Under the pieces are notes generated by a model. The model saw only the letters and a list, made by a program, of their open reading frames with translations, made no database searches and was not told where the DNA came from. Below are positions 53,986 to 62,143 of a stretch of 64,000 bases of DNA, one piece after another. Made by a program: the position numbers and the translations under genes. Every line of letters begins with the position of its first letter. The stretch's first letter is position 1. Source of the stretch: Streptomyces puniciscabiei (lineage in GTDB: Bacteria > Actinomycetota > Actinomycetes > Streptomycetales > Streptomycetaceae); contig NZ_VFNX01000001.1 of assembly GCF_006715785.1 (NCBI RefSeq), positions 5,126,001 to 5,190,000 of the forward strand, given 5' to 3'.

Positions 53986-55161
53986 ATGCGCACCATCCTG
54001 ATCACGGGCCCGGGCGGCAGCGGCCGTACGACCGTCGCTGCCGCCACCGCACTGCGCGCCGCAGGCGAAGGCACCCGCACCCTCCTGCTGAGTGCCGACC
54101 GCACCGACACCCTCGGCGCCGCGCTGGGCTCCGCGGCAGGGCCGGTGCCGGAAGAAGCCGCGGCGCACCTCGACACCTGGCGCCCCGACGCCGCCGAACG
54201 CTTCCGGGAGGACCTCACCGCCTTCCAGGCCCGTGCCGCCAACGTTCTCGACCTGCTCGGCGCCGCCCGGCTGGACGCCGAGGAGGTCACCCCGCTGCCC
54301 GGCGCCGAGGAGCTGTCCTTCCTGCGAGCCGTGCGGGACGCGGCACTGTCGGAGCGGTACGACCTGCTCGTGGTGGACCTCCCGCCCCTTCCGCAGGCCC
54401 TCGCCCTGCTCGGCCTCCCCGAGGAGCTGCGCCGCTATCTGCGCCGGCTGCTCCCGCCCGAGCGGCAGGCGGCCCGCGCCCTGCGCCCGGTCCTCGGCCG
54501 GCTGGCCGGCGTGCCGATGCCCTCCGACTGGCTGTACGAGACGGCCGCCCGCTGGGACGTCGAACTCGCCGCCGTCGAGGCCGTCCTCACCGACCGGAAC
54601 ACCGCCGTACGCCTGGTCGCCGAACCCGGCCCGGCCGGCGCCGACGCCGTACGGACCGCCGGCCTCGGCCTCGCCCTGCGCGGCCTGCGCACCGAGGCCC
54701 TGATCGCCAACCGCGCCCTGCCCGAGACCGACCCGGACAGCCTGCTCGCCGGGCTCCTCGCCCAGCAGCGCAAGACCCTCGCCGACTGGCAGGAGCGGCC
54801 GTACGACGTCCACCTCGTCCCGCACCTCGGCCACGACCCGCGCGGCACCGACGACCTCGCCGCCCTCGCCGTGCCGCCCGTCAACCCGTCGCCCGCCCCG
54901 GTCGAGTGGCCCGTCACCGACCGGATCGCCCAGGACGGCGTGCTGGTCTGGCACATCCCGCTGCCCGGGGCGATACGGGACGAGCTGGACCTGATCCGGC
55001 GCGGCGACGAACTCGTGATCACCGTGGGCCCGTTCCGGCGTATCGTCCCGCTGCCCTCCGCCCTGCGCCGCTGCACAGTCGCCGGGGCCGGCCTGCGCGA
55101 GGGCGAGCTGCGCATCCGCTTCGCCCCGGACCCCGACCTGTGGCCCACAACCGGACGGTGA
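53986..55161 (+). CDS. ArsA/GET3-like P-loop protein with altered Walker A
   Basis: The 391-residue protein begins MRTILITGPGGSGRTTVAAA. The family P-loop is GKGGVGKTT; here both Lys are lost (Pro at 9, Arg at 14). The rest of the fold is present, with RTLLLSADRTDTL and YDLLVVDLPPLPQAL (Walker B-like), and a beta-rich C-terminal domain (about 300-391). ArsA-like proteins handle membrane or lipid cargo; this branch sits next to an SRPBCC gene in mycobacteria too. ATP hydrolysis is doubtful. TACGGT 8 nt before ATG 53986 suggests a leaderless mRNA. Confidence 0.85.
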   Translation: MRTILITGPGGSGRTTVAAATALRAAGEGTRTLLLSADRTDTLGAALGSAAGPVPEEAAAHLDTWRPDAAERFREDLTAFQARAANVLDLLGAARLDAEEVTPLPGAEELSFLRAVRDAALSERYDLLVVDLPPLPQALALLGLPEELRRYLRRLLPPERQAARALRPVLGRLAGVPMPSDWLYETAARWDVELAAVEAVLTDRNTAVRLVAEPGPAGADAVRTAGLGLALRGLRTEALIANRALPETDPDSLLAGLLAQQRKTLADWQERPYDVHLVPHLGHDPRGTDDLAALAVPPVNPSPAPVEWPVTDRIAQDGVLVWHIPLPGAIRDELDLIRRGDELVITVGPFRRIVPLPSALRRCTVAGAGLREGELRIRFAPDPDLWPTTGR

Positions 55162-55221
55162 TGATCCGGGTACGCCCGTTCGGGTAACGTCGTAAAGGCG
55201 AACCGTAGTCAGGAGTCCGCC

Positions 55222-55722
55222 ATGAGCGAAGAGCGTCCCGCATCCGACTCGCACCAGGGATATGAGGAACCGGGGCGGGCGACCGACGCCGACGCCTGGG
55301 CCACGGCCTGCGCCGAGGACCTCGCCGCCGAGAAGGCCCGCCGCCGCGCGGAGTACGGCCCCCAGCCGGGCTCGGCCGCGGAGGAACTGAAGAAACTCGT
55401 GGACACGGTGGCCGACAAGCTGTCCGGCCTCCAGTCACCGCTCCTCGGCAGCCTCGCCGGACCCGCCGCCCAGCAGATGGTGCGCCAGGTCGTCCAGCAG
55501 GCCAAGGCCGCCGTCGAACCCGTCATCGACCGCAACCCGGACGTCTTCGACCACCTGGCCGCGGCCGGCGGCGAACTGCTCGCCGCCTACCGATCCGCGG
55601 TCCAGGCCCAGGAGCGCCGCTGGACCGCCCGCACCGCCGACGACCTGACCCGCGAGGGGCCGGACGACCGGCGGGACGGGGGCGAGGGCACCGGTCCGGG
55701 GGAGCGGATCGACCTGGACTGA
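55222..55722 (+). CDS. DUF5304 protein upstream of glkA
   Basis: This 166-residue acidic protein has a helical core (AAEELKKLVDTVADKLSGLQ, GPAAQQMVRQVVQQAKAAVE) and disordered ends. It starts at ATG 55222 with AGGAG upstream. It corresponds by position and composition to the gene upstream of glkA in S. coelicolor (SCO2127 as I recall), reported to stimulate glucokinase expression and carbon catabolite repression. No DNA-binding motif is visible, so any effect is probably indirect. glkA follows after 67 nt. Confidence 0.85.
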   Translation: MSEERPASDSHQGYEEPGRATDADAWATACAEDLAAEKARRRAEYGPQPGSAAEELKKLVDTVADKLSGLQSPLLGSLAGPAAQQMVRQVVQQAKAAVEPVIDRNPDVFDHLAAAGGELLAAYRSAVQAQERRWTARTADDLTREGPDDRRDGGEGTGPGERIDLD

Positions 55723-55789
55723 AGCGCTTTCCCGGCAGGGCCTCGGGTACGGTTGGCCGTAGCGGGGCTCGACCGGAACTGAGGGATTC

Positions 55790-56743
55790 ATGGGACTCAC
55801 CATCGGCGTCGACATCGGCGGCACCAAGATCGCGGCCGGCGTGGTCGACGAGGAAGGCAACATCCTCTCGACCTTCAAGGTGCCGACCCCCACCACGCCC
55901 GAGGCCATCGTGGACGCCATCGCCTCGGCGGTGGAGGGTGCGCGCGCCGGGCACGAGATCGTCGGCGTGGGCATCGGTGCGGCCGGTTACGTCAACCGGC
56001 AGCGCTCGACGGTGTACTTCGCGCCGAACATCGACTGGCGCCAGGAGCCGCTGAAGGAGAAGGTCGAGGCCCGCGTGGGCCTCCCGGTCGTGGTCGAGAA
56101 CGACGCGAACGCCGCCGCCTGGGGCGAGTACAAGTTCGGCGCCGGCAAGGGCCACCGCAACGTCATCTGCATCACGCTCGGCACCGGTCTCGGCGGCGGC
56201 ATCATCATCGGCAACAAGCTGCGCCGCGGCCACTTCGGCGTGGCCGCCGAGTTCGGCCACATCCGGATGGTCCCGGACGGCCTGCTGTGCGGCTGCGGCA
56301 GCCAGGGCTGCTGGGAGCAGTACGCCTCGGGGCGCGCCCTGGTGCGGTACGCCAAGCAGCGCGCCAACGCCACCCCCGAGAACGCAGAGATCCTGCTGGG
56401 CCTCGGTGACGGCACCCCCGACGGCATCGAGGGCAAGCACATCTCCATGGCCGCCCGCCAGGGCGACCCGGTGGCCGTCGACTCCTACCGCGAGCTGGCC
56501 CGCTGGGCCGGCGCGGGCCTGGCCGACCTGGCCTCCCTCTTCGACCCGTCCGCGTTCATCGTCGGCGGCGGCCTCTCCGACGAGGGCGAACTGGTCCTCG
56601 ACCCGATCCGCAAGTCCTACAAGCGCTGGCTGGTCGGCGGCAACTGGCGCCCGGTGGCCGACGTGATCGCCGCCCAGCTCGGCAACAAGGCGGGCCTGGT
56701 GGGCGCGGCGGACCTGGCCCGGGAGCCCGACCCGATCATGTAG
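55790..56743 (+). CDS. glkA: GlkA, ROK-family glucokinase
   Basis: GlkA phosphorylates glucose with ATP and is central to carbon catabolite repression in Streptomyces. The 317-residue length matches the S. coelicolor enzyme. It has TIGVDIGGTKIAAGVVD (phosphate 1), VVENDANAAAWGEY with the catalytic Asp, ITLGTGLGGGIIIG (phosphate 2), the ROK zinc-site CGCGSQGCWEQYASG and EFGHIRM. It starts at ATG 55790 with GAGGG about 6 nt upstream and may have its own promoter (TACGGT near 55748). A 16-bp stem terminator follows. Confidence 0.96.
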   Translation: MGLTIGVDIGGTKIAAGVVDEEGNILSTFKVPTPTTPEAIVDAIASAVEGARAGHEIVGVGIGAAGYVNRQRSTVYFAPNIDWRQEPLKEKVEARVGLPVVVENDANAAAWGEYKFGAGKGHRNVICITLGTGLGGGIIIGNKLRRGHFGVAAEFGHIRMVPDGLLCGCGSQGCWEQYASGRALVRYAKQRANATPENAEILLGLGDGTPDGIEGKHISMAARQGDPVAVDSYRELARWAGAGLADLASLFDPSAFIVGGGLSDEGELVLDPIRKSYKRWLVGGNWRPVADVIAAQLGNKAGLVGAADLAREPDPIM

Positions 56744-56750
56744 TGGGGCG

Positions 56751-56800
56751 TACGACGGTGCCCGCCGCGTCCGGTCCCGGGACGGGCGGGCATCGTCGTA
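56751..56800 (+). terminator. Long-stem terminator after glkA
   Basis: TACGACGGTGCCCGCC pairs with GGCGGGCATCGTCGTA over 16 bp with a single G-U pair, starting 7 nt after the stop. The right arm ends inside the -10 hexamer TATGTT of the next gene. Confidence 0.88.
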
Positions 56801-56811
56801 TGTTGATCGCC

Positions 56812-57567
56812 ATGGCGACCAGCACGCTGCTTCCCAACTCCCGTACCGAACCCGACGGTTCCGCCGTCATCCGCGTCCTGAGCTACAACATCCGCTCGAT
56901 GCGCGACGACACCGACGCCCTGACCAGGATCATCACCGCCTGCGCCCCCGACCTGGTCCTCGTCCAGGAGGCCCCGCGCTTCTTCCGCTGGCGCAAGAAG
57001 CTGGCCCGGCTGGCCGCGGCCTCCGGCCAGGTGGTCCTCACCGGCGGCGCCACCGCGGCGGGCCCGGCGATCCTCTGCTCGCTCCGGGCCACCGTGGAGC
57101 GGACGGAGGACGTCCTGCTGCCCCTCACCCCCGGCCTGCACCGGCGCGGCTTCGCCACGGCGGTGGTCCGTTTCGGAGGGGTCCGGCTGGGCGTGATCAG
57201 CTGCCATCTGAGCCTGGAGGGCAAGGAGCGGTACGAACAGGGCGGCCTGCTCCTCGACCGCCTCACCGGCCTGGGCGCGGAGCACGCCATCGCCGGCGGC
57301 GACCTGAACGAAGGCCCCGACGGCCCTGCCTTCCGTCTGCTCTCGGCGAGCCTCCAGGACTGCCGTGCCGTGGCCCCCTGGGGCGGCGAGACCACCTGGC
57401 CGCACAGCGACCCCCCGCAGCGCCTCGACGCCGTCTTCGCGACCAAGGGCATCGAGGTCCTCGGCTGCGGTGTTCCGCTGGACCAACCAGGGGTCGCCCG
57501 GGCCGACTTGACGGCGGCCACTGACCACCTCCCGGTCCTCGCGGCACTGCGCGTACCGGTGGCGTGA
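56812..57567 (+). CDS. Endonuclease/exonuclease/phosphatase-family hydrolase
   Basis: The 251-residue protein has the EEP core: VLSYNIRSMRDD, LVLVQEAPRFFRW (metal Glu), VISCHLSL (His), AIAGGDLNEGPDGPAF (D-x-N) and a terminal TDHLPVLAAL (SDH-like). The substrate could be DNA, a phosphoinositide or a sphingolipid-type head group and cannot be read from sequence. ATG 56812 is chosen because TATGTT lies 7 nt upstream with no ribosome site; upstream starts fall in the glkA terminator. Confidence 0.87.
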   Translation: MATSTLLPNSRTEPDGSAVIRVLSYNIRSMRDDTDALTRIITACAPDLVLVQEAPRFFRWRKKLARLAAASGQVVLTGGATAAGPAILCSLRATVERTEDVLLPLTPGLHRRGFATAVVRFGGVRLGVISCHLSLEGKERYEQGGLLLDRLTGLGAEHAIAGGDLNEGPDGPAFRLLSASLQDCRAVAPWGGETTWPHSDPPQRLDAVFATKGIEVLGCGVPLDQPGVARADLTAATDHLPVLAALRVPVA

Positions 57568-57573
57568 GTTCCG

Positions 57574-57648
57574 CTTGAACTAAGTACAGGAAAACCCTTG
57601 TGCACCTCCGCCGCGATCACCTACTGTCCTTCCTGTACTTAGTTCAAG
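57574..57648. promoter_or_regulatory. 18-bp inverted repeat around the promoter of the beta-lactamase-like gene
   Basis: CTTGAACTAAGTACAGGA (57574-57591) and its exact complement (57631-57648) flank a promoter-like pair, TTGTGC (57598-57603) and TACTGT (57622-57627), 18 nt apart. The right arm covers the predicted start point. Both arms contain TGAACT-N2-GTACA, which recurs upstream of the TetR gene at 59827-59842. Confidence 0.85.
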
Positions 57649-57664
57649 TGACCAGGAGGGGGAA

Positions 57665-59038
57665 ATGATGTCCGGGAAGCGTGAGTCACTGGCCGCGTTC
57701 GTGGAGACGGCGGCGAAGGAGTTCGGGGTGCCGGGGGCCGCCGTGGCCGTACTGACCGGCGGCGAGGAGATCCATGTCCACCACGGGGTGACGAACGTGG
57801 AGCACCCCCTGCCGGTCGACGAGCACACGCTCTTCCACCTGGCCTCGGTCAGCAAGACCTTCACGGCGACCGCGCTGATGCGCCTGGTCGAACAGGGCAG
57901 GGTGGACCTCGACGCGCCGGTCCGCCGGTACGTTCCCGAGCTGCGCCTCGCCGACGAGGAGGCCGCCGCCCGGATCACCGTGCTGAACCTGCTCAACCAC
58001 ACGGCGGGCCTGGACTGGAACCTGGTCGACGCCGACGAGGGCGACGGCTCGCTCGCCGCGTTCGTCGGCCGGCTGGACCGGCTGCCGCTGATCGCGCCGC
58101 CCGGCACCCGCGCCTCCTACAGCCAGGCCGGCTACAACCTGCTCGGCCGGGTGGTGGAGAACGTCACCGGCCTGCCGTTCGAGAAGGCGCTGGCCGAACT
58201 GGTCCTGGAGCCGCTGGGCCTGTCCGACACCGTCCTCGACCTCGACGACGTCGTGGTCCGCCGCTTCGCCGTCGGCCACAACCGCGCCGAGGACGGCTCC
58301 CTCACCCTCGCCCGGCCCTGGAAGTCATGGCGGGCCGGACTGCGTGGCAACAACCCCGGCGGCGGAGTCGTGTCCTCGGCGAGCGACCTGCTGCGCTGGG
58401 CGCGGTTCCAGCTGGGCGACGGAGCGGGTCCGGTGGCCGCCGGGACGCTGGACCGCATGAAGGAACCGACCGTCGAACTGCGAGGCAGCACGCTCGGCGA
58501 CGCCTTCGGCATCTGCTGGTTCCTGCGGGACGTGGAGGGTGTGCGCACGGTCGGCCACGGAGGTTCGGGCAACGGCCAGTTCGCCGAGCTGCTCCTGGTG
58601 CCGGAGCGGGACTTCGCCGTCGTCTCGCTCGCCAACTGCGGCCCGGACGGCTACCAGTTCAACCAGGCGGTGCTGAAGCGGGCGCTGGAACTGTTCCTCG
58701 ATGTGGTCGAGCGGGAGCCGGAACCGCTGCCCTACGACGAGGAGCGGGCGCGGGAGGTCGCCGGGCGGTACGAGATCGACGCCATGAACCTCGACATCGC
58801 GGTGGCCGACGGCCGGCTCACGCTGGCCGTCGGCATCAAGCCGGAGATCCGGGCGGCGTCGGATGCGCAGATGCCGCCGGACTACCCGGCCGCGGGGATC
58901 GGCTTCCTGCCGGGGGACGGGGACGAGTACGTCGTCACCGAGGGCGGCTTGAAGGGGCAGAAGGGCTTCTTCTCGCGCGCGGCCGACGGCACGGTGACGG
59001 GGGTCGACCTGGCGGGGCGCCTCTTCACTCGGTCCTGA
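57665..59038 (+). CDS. Class C beta-lactamase-family serine hydrolase
   Basis: The 457-residue protein has the Ser-x-x-Lys motif SVSK at 61-64, a tyrosine motif YSQ at 152-154 (usually YSN) and HGGSG in VRTVGHGGSG. This is the architecture of class C beta-lactamases, EstB-type esterases and D-aminopeptidases. There is no signal peptide, so the enzyme is probably cytosolic and an esterase or amidase rather than a resistance factor. A C-terminal beta-barrel-like domain follows (about 345-457). It starts at ATG 57665 with AGGAGGGGG upstream. A long inverted repeat covers its promoter; the convergent TetR gene is the likely regulator. Confidence 0.9.
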   Translation: MMSGKRESLAAFVETAAKEFGVPGAAVAVLTGGEEIHVHHGVTNVEHPLPVDEHTLFHLASVSKTFTATALMRLVEQGRVDLDAPVRRYVPELRLADEEAAARITVLNLLNHTAGLDWNLVDADEGDGSLAAFVGRLDRLPLIAPPGTRASYSQAGYNLLGRVVENVTGLPFEKALAELVLEPLGLSDTVLDLDDVVVRRFAVGHNRAEDGSLTLARPWKSWRAGLRGNNPGGGVVSSASDLLRWARFQLGDGAGPVAAGTLDRMKEPTVELRGSTLGDAFGICWFLRDVEGVRTVGHGGSGNGQFAELLLVPERDFAVVSLANCGPDGYQFNQAVLKRALELFLDVVEREPEPLPYDEERAREVAGRYEIDAMNLDIAVADGRLTLAVGIKPEIRAASDAQMPPDYPAAGIGFLPGDGDEYVVTEGGLKGQKGFFSRAADGTVTGVDLAGRLFTRS

Positions 59039-59040
59039 TT

Positions 59041-59134
59041 CGCCGTACGCGACTGCGGGTGCGTGGGGGCTGGTCGCGCCCACGCACCCGCAGTCGCGTA
59101 TCAGACACAGCCCCGCGCCCCTTACGGGGCGCTG
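59041..59134 (-). repeat. Streptomyces extragenic repeat, copy 5, with a perfect 22-bp stem
   Basis: The stem arms are 59046-59067 and 59079-59100 (left arm begins TACGCGACTGCGGG), with an 11-nt loop and no mismatches. On the minus strand it follows AGCGCCCCGTAAGGGGCGCGG, the core of the element. It lies between convergent stops and even encodes the last codons of the TetR protein (VDSAP), so it should terminate both genes. Confidence 0.85.
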
Positions 59135-59799
59135 TCCACCGGCCGCAGCCCCTCCAGCAGTGCGCGCAATCCCGCCGCATAGCTACCGTCGGCCGCGGCC
59201 GCGTACTCGGTGGCCGCGGTCGTGCCCAGCCGCGCCTGCAGCCGCGGGAACTGCTGCGCCGCCTGAGCCGCCTTGGCCAGGGTCTGCGAGAACATCTCCT
59301 CCGCGTCCCCACCGGCCCGCCGCACCTTCCTCGCCAGTGAGGCGGTGGCGGACGCGCCGAGGGCGTTGCCCAGGACGTACGTCACCAGCGCGCCGGCCGC
59401 CCGGTCGGCCTCCTGCGGGGTGAAGCCGGCGGTCTCGAAGACGCCGAGGAGATGATCGTCGTACCGGGCCTTGCCGGTGCCGTGGAGGAGATGGGAGCCG
59501 ATCGCCTGGACCAGCCACGGATGCCGGAGCAGCATCTCGTGCAGCCGGTCGGCCATCGCCGTGGCCGTGTCCCGCCAGTCGGCCGCGTCGAGCGCCGGCA
59601 GTGCCACCTCGTGCCACACCCGGTCCGCGGCGAGCAGCACGAGGTCGTCCTTGTTCTTTACATGCCAGTAGACGGCGGTCGCCGCGGCCCCCAGACGCTT
59701 GCCCAGGCTGCGCATGTTCAGGCCCTCGAGACCTTCGTCGTCGAGGAGCTCCACGGCGGTCCGGACGATCTGTTCCGGGGTGAGCGTGTCGCGTGGCAT
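59122..59799 (-). CDS. TetR-family regulator (TetR_C-type)
   Basis: The 225-residue protein begins MPRDTLTPEQIVRTAVELLD and has the TetR HTH GLEGLNMRSLGKRLGAAATA, then VYWHVKNKDDLVLLAADRV. The C-terminal domain is of the tetracycline-repressor type, with multiple helices for ligand binding and dimerisation. ATG 59799 is preferred; TATCGT lies 6 nt upstream and there is no ribosome site. Its upstream region has a TGAACTTTGTACA element matching the arms in front of the beta-lactamase-like gene, so it probably controls both. Confidence 0.9.
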   Translation of the reverse strand: MPRDTLTPEQIVRTAVELLDDEGLEGLNMRSLGKRLGAAATAVYWHVKNKDDLVLLAADRVWHEVALPALDAADWRDTATAMADRLHEMLLRHPWLVQAIGSHLLHGTGKARYDDHLLGVFETAGFTPQEADRAAGALVTYVLGNALGASATASLARKVRRAGGDAEEMFSQTLAKAAQAAQQFPRLQARLGTTAATEYAAAADGSYAAGLRALLEGLRPVDSAP

Positions 59800-59826
59800 G
59801 GGCTCACGATAGGGCAGGTCTTCAGG

Positions 59827-59842
59827 ACTTGTACAAAGTTCA
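59827..59842. promoter_or_regulatory. Candidate TetR operator upstream of its own gene
   Basis: ACTTGTACAAAGTTCA (minus-strand TGAACTTTGTACAAGT) contains the TTGTACAA palindrome and shares TGAACT-N2-GTACA with the inverted repeat at 57574-57648. Confidence 0.6.
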
Positions 59843-60433
59843 GACCACCGCGCCCCGGCCCGGGTCGTCACCTTCCTCGTCGTCCGTGCGCATCCGCACC
59901 ACCAGCGTGGCGAAGCCGCCGAGGAAGCCCCCGATGCCGAGGGTCGTCAGCCACCAGGTCATGTCCCAGCCGAGCAGCACCGCGAGCAGCAGCAGGACCG
60001 GCCCGCCGACGACGCCCAGCCAGGCGAACTTCGCGGTGACGTCGGCGTCCGGCAGCGGCGGCGGCTCCGGCGGGACGAAGTGGCCCTCGTCGTCCTCGTC
60101 GAAGTCGTCCTCGGAGGGCTCGGGCGGGTTGTAGTCGCGCGGGCCGACACCGGGCGCGAACGAGACCGAGCTGCCCAGCGGTCTGACCGGCGGTGCCTTG
60201 TCGGTGTCGCTCTCGGCGTCCTTCTCCGGCTCGGGCAGCGCCAGGTCCTCCACCGGCTTGAAGGGCCGGGCGCCCGGCGGGTCCGGCGGCTCCTCGCCGT
60301 ACCCCGCGACGATGGCCCGCCAGGCGGCGTCCTCGTCGAAGGGCACCTTCTGCTCGTCCGGCTCGCGGCCCTCGCGGCCCTCGCGGCCCTCGCGGCCCTC
60401 GCGGCCTTCACGGTCGGACTCGTGCTCAGCCAC
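59840..60433 (-). CDS. Acidic membrane protein with REG tandem repeat
   Basis: The 197-residue protein starts at GTG 60433, overlapping the end of the hydrolase gene by 8 bp, with AAGGAAGG about 11 nt upstream. Its N-terminus has five REG units (EGREGREGREGREGREP). A long acidic proline-rich segment follows (DAESDTDKAPP, EPSEDDFDEDDEGHF), then two membrane helices near the C-terminus (WLGVVGGPVLLLLAVLLGW and WWLTTLGIGGFLGGFATLVV). No catalytic motif is visible. It is probably co-translated with the alpha/beta hydrolase. Function unknown. Confidence 0.8.
   Translation of the reverse strand: MAEHESDREGREGREGREGREGREPDEQKVPFDEDAAWRAIVAGYGEEPPDPPGARPFKPVEDLALPEPEKDAESDTDKAPPVRPLGSSVSFAPGVGPRDYNPPEPSEDDFDEDDEGHFVPPEPPPLPDADVTAKFAWLGVVGGPVLLLLAVLLGWDMTWWLTTLGIGGFLGGFATLVVRMRTDDEEGDDPGRGAVV
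60363..60407 (-). repeat. 9-bp tandem repeat coding for REG units
   Basis: Five consecutive copies of TCGCGGCCC (plus strand; the last with one change) encode the Arg-Glu-Gly repeats of the acidic membrane protein. Copy number is likely to vary between strains, always in frame. Confidence 0.9.
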
Positions 60434-61205
60434 CTGTGGCCGTCCCTTCCTTGCCGAGACTGGGTGCGAGCCGGCCCATGAAGGCGAGGCTCTCCTCGAA
60501 GATCCGGTCCGCATCCTGGTCCAACGTCGCCACGTGGTAACTGTGTTCCAGCACGGTCTCCGTCACGTCCGTGGACGACACCCGGCTCAGCACCCGGGCC
60601 GAGTCGGCCGCCGGGACGACATGGTCCTGGGCGCTGCGCAGCAGCAGCAGGGGCTGGGTGACCTGGGGCAGCTCGCCGTCCAGCCGGCGCAGGAACACCC
60701 GCAGGGAGTGCGCCGCGTGCAGCGGCACCCGGTCGTAGCCCAGCTCGGCCGCGCCCTCCTTGGCTATGTCGCTGGCGATGCCCTTCGTCGTCCGCACGAG
60801 ATGCCGGGCCACCGGAAGGGCGTACGCCGACAGGCCGTGCACCTTGTTCGCCGGGTTGACGACCACCGCGCCGGCGACCCGCTCGCCGTGCCGGGCCGCC
60901 AGCCTGAGGGCCAGTGCGCCGCCCATGGACAGGCCGGCGACGAACACGCGGGAGCAGCGCTCGGAGAGGAGGCGCAGTTCGCGGTCCACCTCCGCGTACC
61001 AGTCCTGCCAGCCCGTGACCTGCATGTCCTCCCAGCGGGTGCCGTGGCCGGGCAGCAGGGGCAGCGACACGGTCAGGCCGTGCGCCGCGTGGTGCTCCGC
61101 CCAGGGGCGCAGCGACTGGGGCGAGCCGGTGAAGCCGTGGCAGAGGAGAACCCCCACCTCCCCGCCCTCGTGGCGGTACGGCTCGGCTCCGGGGAGGACC
61201 GGCAC
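60426..61205 (-). CDS. Alpha/beta hydrolase (carboxylesterase/monoacylglycerol-lipase type)
   Basis: The 259-residue protein has the oxyanion motif VLLCHGFTGSPQSL, the nucleophile elbow VAGLSMGGALAL, the acid in SAQDHVVP and the His in LEHSYHVATLD. It resembles Est30-type carboxylesterases. The start is GTG 61205 with AGGAG about 8 nt upstream. It overlaps the acidic membrane protein gene and is divergent from the acyltransferase gene, so a lipid ester substrate is plausible but unproven. Confidence 0.92.
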   Translation of the reverse strand: MPVLPGAEPYRHEGGEVGVLLCHGFTGSPQSLRPWAEHHAAHGLTVSLPLLPGHGTRWEDMQVTGWQDWYAEVDRELRLLSERCSRVFVAGLSMGGALALRLAARHGERVAGAVVVNPANKVHGLSAYALPVARHLVRTTKGIASDIAKEGAAELGYDRVPLHAAHSLRVFLRRLDGELPQVTQPLLLLRSAQDHVVPAADSARVLSRVSSTDVTETVLEHSYHVATLDQDADRIFEESLAFMGRLAPSLGKEGTATGG

Positions 61206-61378
61206 CTTCGACGCTCCTGTTTCTGGAGAGAGCCCCCACCGGTGGGCGGTGGCGGCGTGGGGAAAACGTGCGGATGTGCTTCACCGTACGCGACCGCACC
61301 GACACCGACCAGGGTCGTCGGGCCCTTTGAGGTTCCCGAAGGGTTAAGGTCTGTTCGACGGAAACAGGAGGCAAGCGG

Positions 61379-62107
61379 GTGTTGTACGGCACGATGAAGG
61401 TCGCCATCGGGGGGCCGCTGAAGGTCGCCTTCAGGCCCTGGGTGGAAGGCCTGGAGAACATACCGGCCGACGGCCCGGCCATCCTGGCGAGCAATCACCT
61501 GTCCTTCTCGGACTCGTTCTTCCTGCCCGCGGTCCTGGACCGCAAGGTCACCTTCATCGCCAAGGCCGAGTACTTCACCACCCCAGGGGTGAAGGGCCGG
61601 CTGACCGCGGCCTTCTTCAAGGGTGTCGGACAGCTCCCGGTGGACCGCTCCGGGGCGCGCGGCGCCGGCGAGGCCGCGATCAAGAGCGGCATAGAGGTGC
61701 TGGAGCGCGGCGAGCTGTTCGGCATCTACCCCGAGGGCACCCGCTCGCCCGACGGCAGGCTCTACCGGGGCAAGCCCGGCGGCCTCGCGCGCGTGGCGCT
61801 GGCCACCGGCGCTCCGGTCATCCCGGTGGCGATGATCGACACCGAGAAGATCCAGCCCCCCGGCAAGGTGATGCCGAAGCTGATGCGGCCCGGCATCCGC
61901 ATCGGCAAGCCGCTCGACTTCAGCCGCTACCACGGCATGGAGCACGACCGCTTCGTCCTGCGCGCCGTGACCGACGAGGTCATGTACGAGATCATGAAGC
62001 TGTCCGGCCAGGAGTACGTCGACATGTACGCGACGGCTGCCAAGCGGCAGATCGCGGAGGCGGCGAAGGCGGCCAAGGAAGCGGAGAAGAAGAAGGCCGA
62101 CGAGTAG
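61379..62107 (+). CDS. PlsC-type 1-acylglycerol-3-phosphate acyltransferase family protein
   Basis: The 242-residue protein has the acyltransferase motif H-x4-D at His40/Asp45 (ASNHLSFSD), then VGQLPVDRS and GIYPEGTRSPDGRLYRGKPG (the glycerophosphate-binding block) and PVIPVAM. The C-terminus is a Lys/Ala helix (AAKAAKEAEKKKADE). It starts at GTG 61379 with AGGAGG upstream. It resembles Rv2182c in the PIM region of mycobacteria, so it may acylate phosphatidic acid or a glycolipid. Confidence 0.92.
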   Translation: MLYGTMKVAIGGPLKVAFRPWVEGLENIPADGPAILASNHLSFSDSFFLPAVLDRKVTFIAKAEYFTTPGVKGRLTAAFFKGVGQLPVDRSGARGAGEAAIKSGIEVLERGELFGIYPEGTRSPDGRLYRGKPGGLARVALATGAPVIPVAMIDTEKIQPPGKVMPKLMRPGIRIGKPLDFSRYHGMEHDRFVLRAVTDEVMYEIMKLSGQEYVDMYATAAKRQIAEAAKAAKEAEKKKADE

Positions 62108-62143
62108 ACGCGAACCGGGGGAAGCGGGGGGACGGGGGGTACG

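Noticed and set aside
57665..59038. The class C beta-lactamase-like gene as an antibiotic-resistance determinant.
   Set aside because: It lacks a signal peptide and has YSQ in place of YSN; family knowledge favours an esterase or peptidase role.
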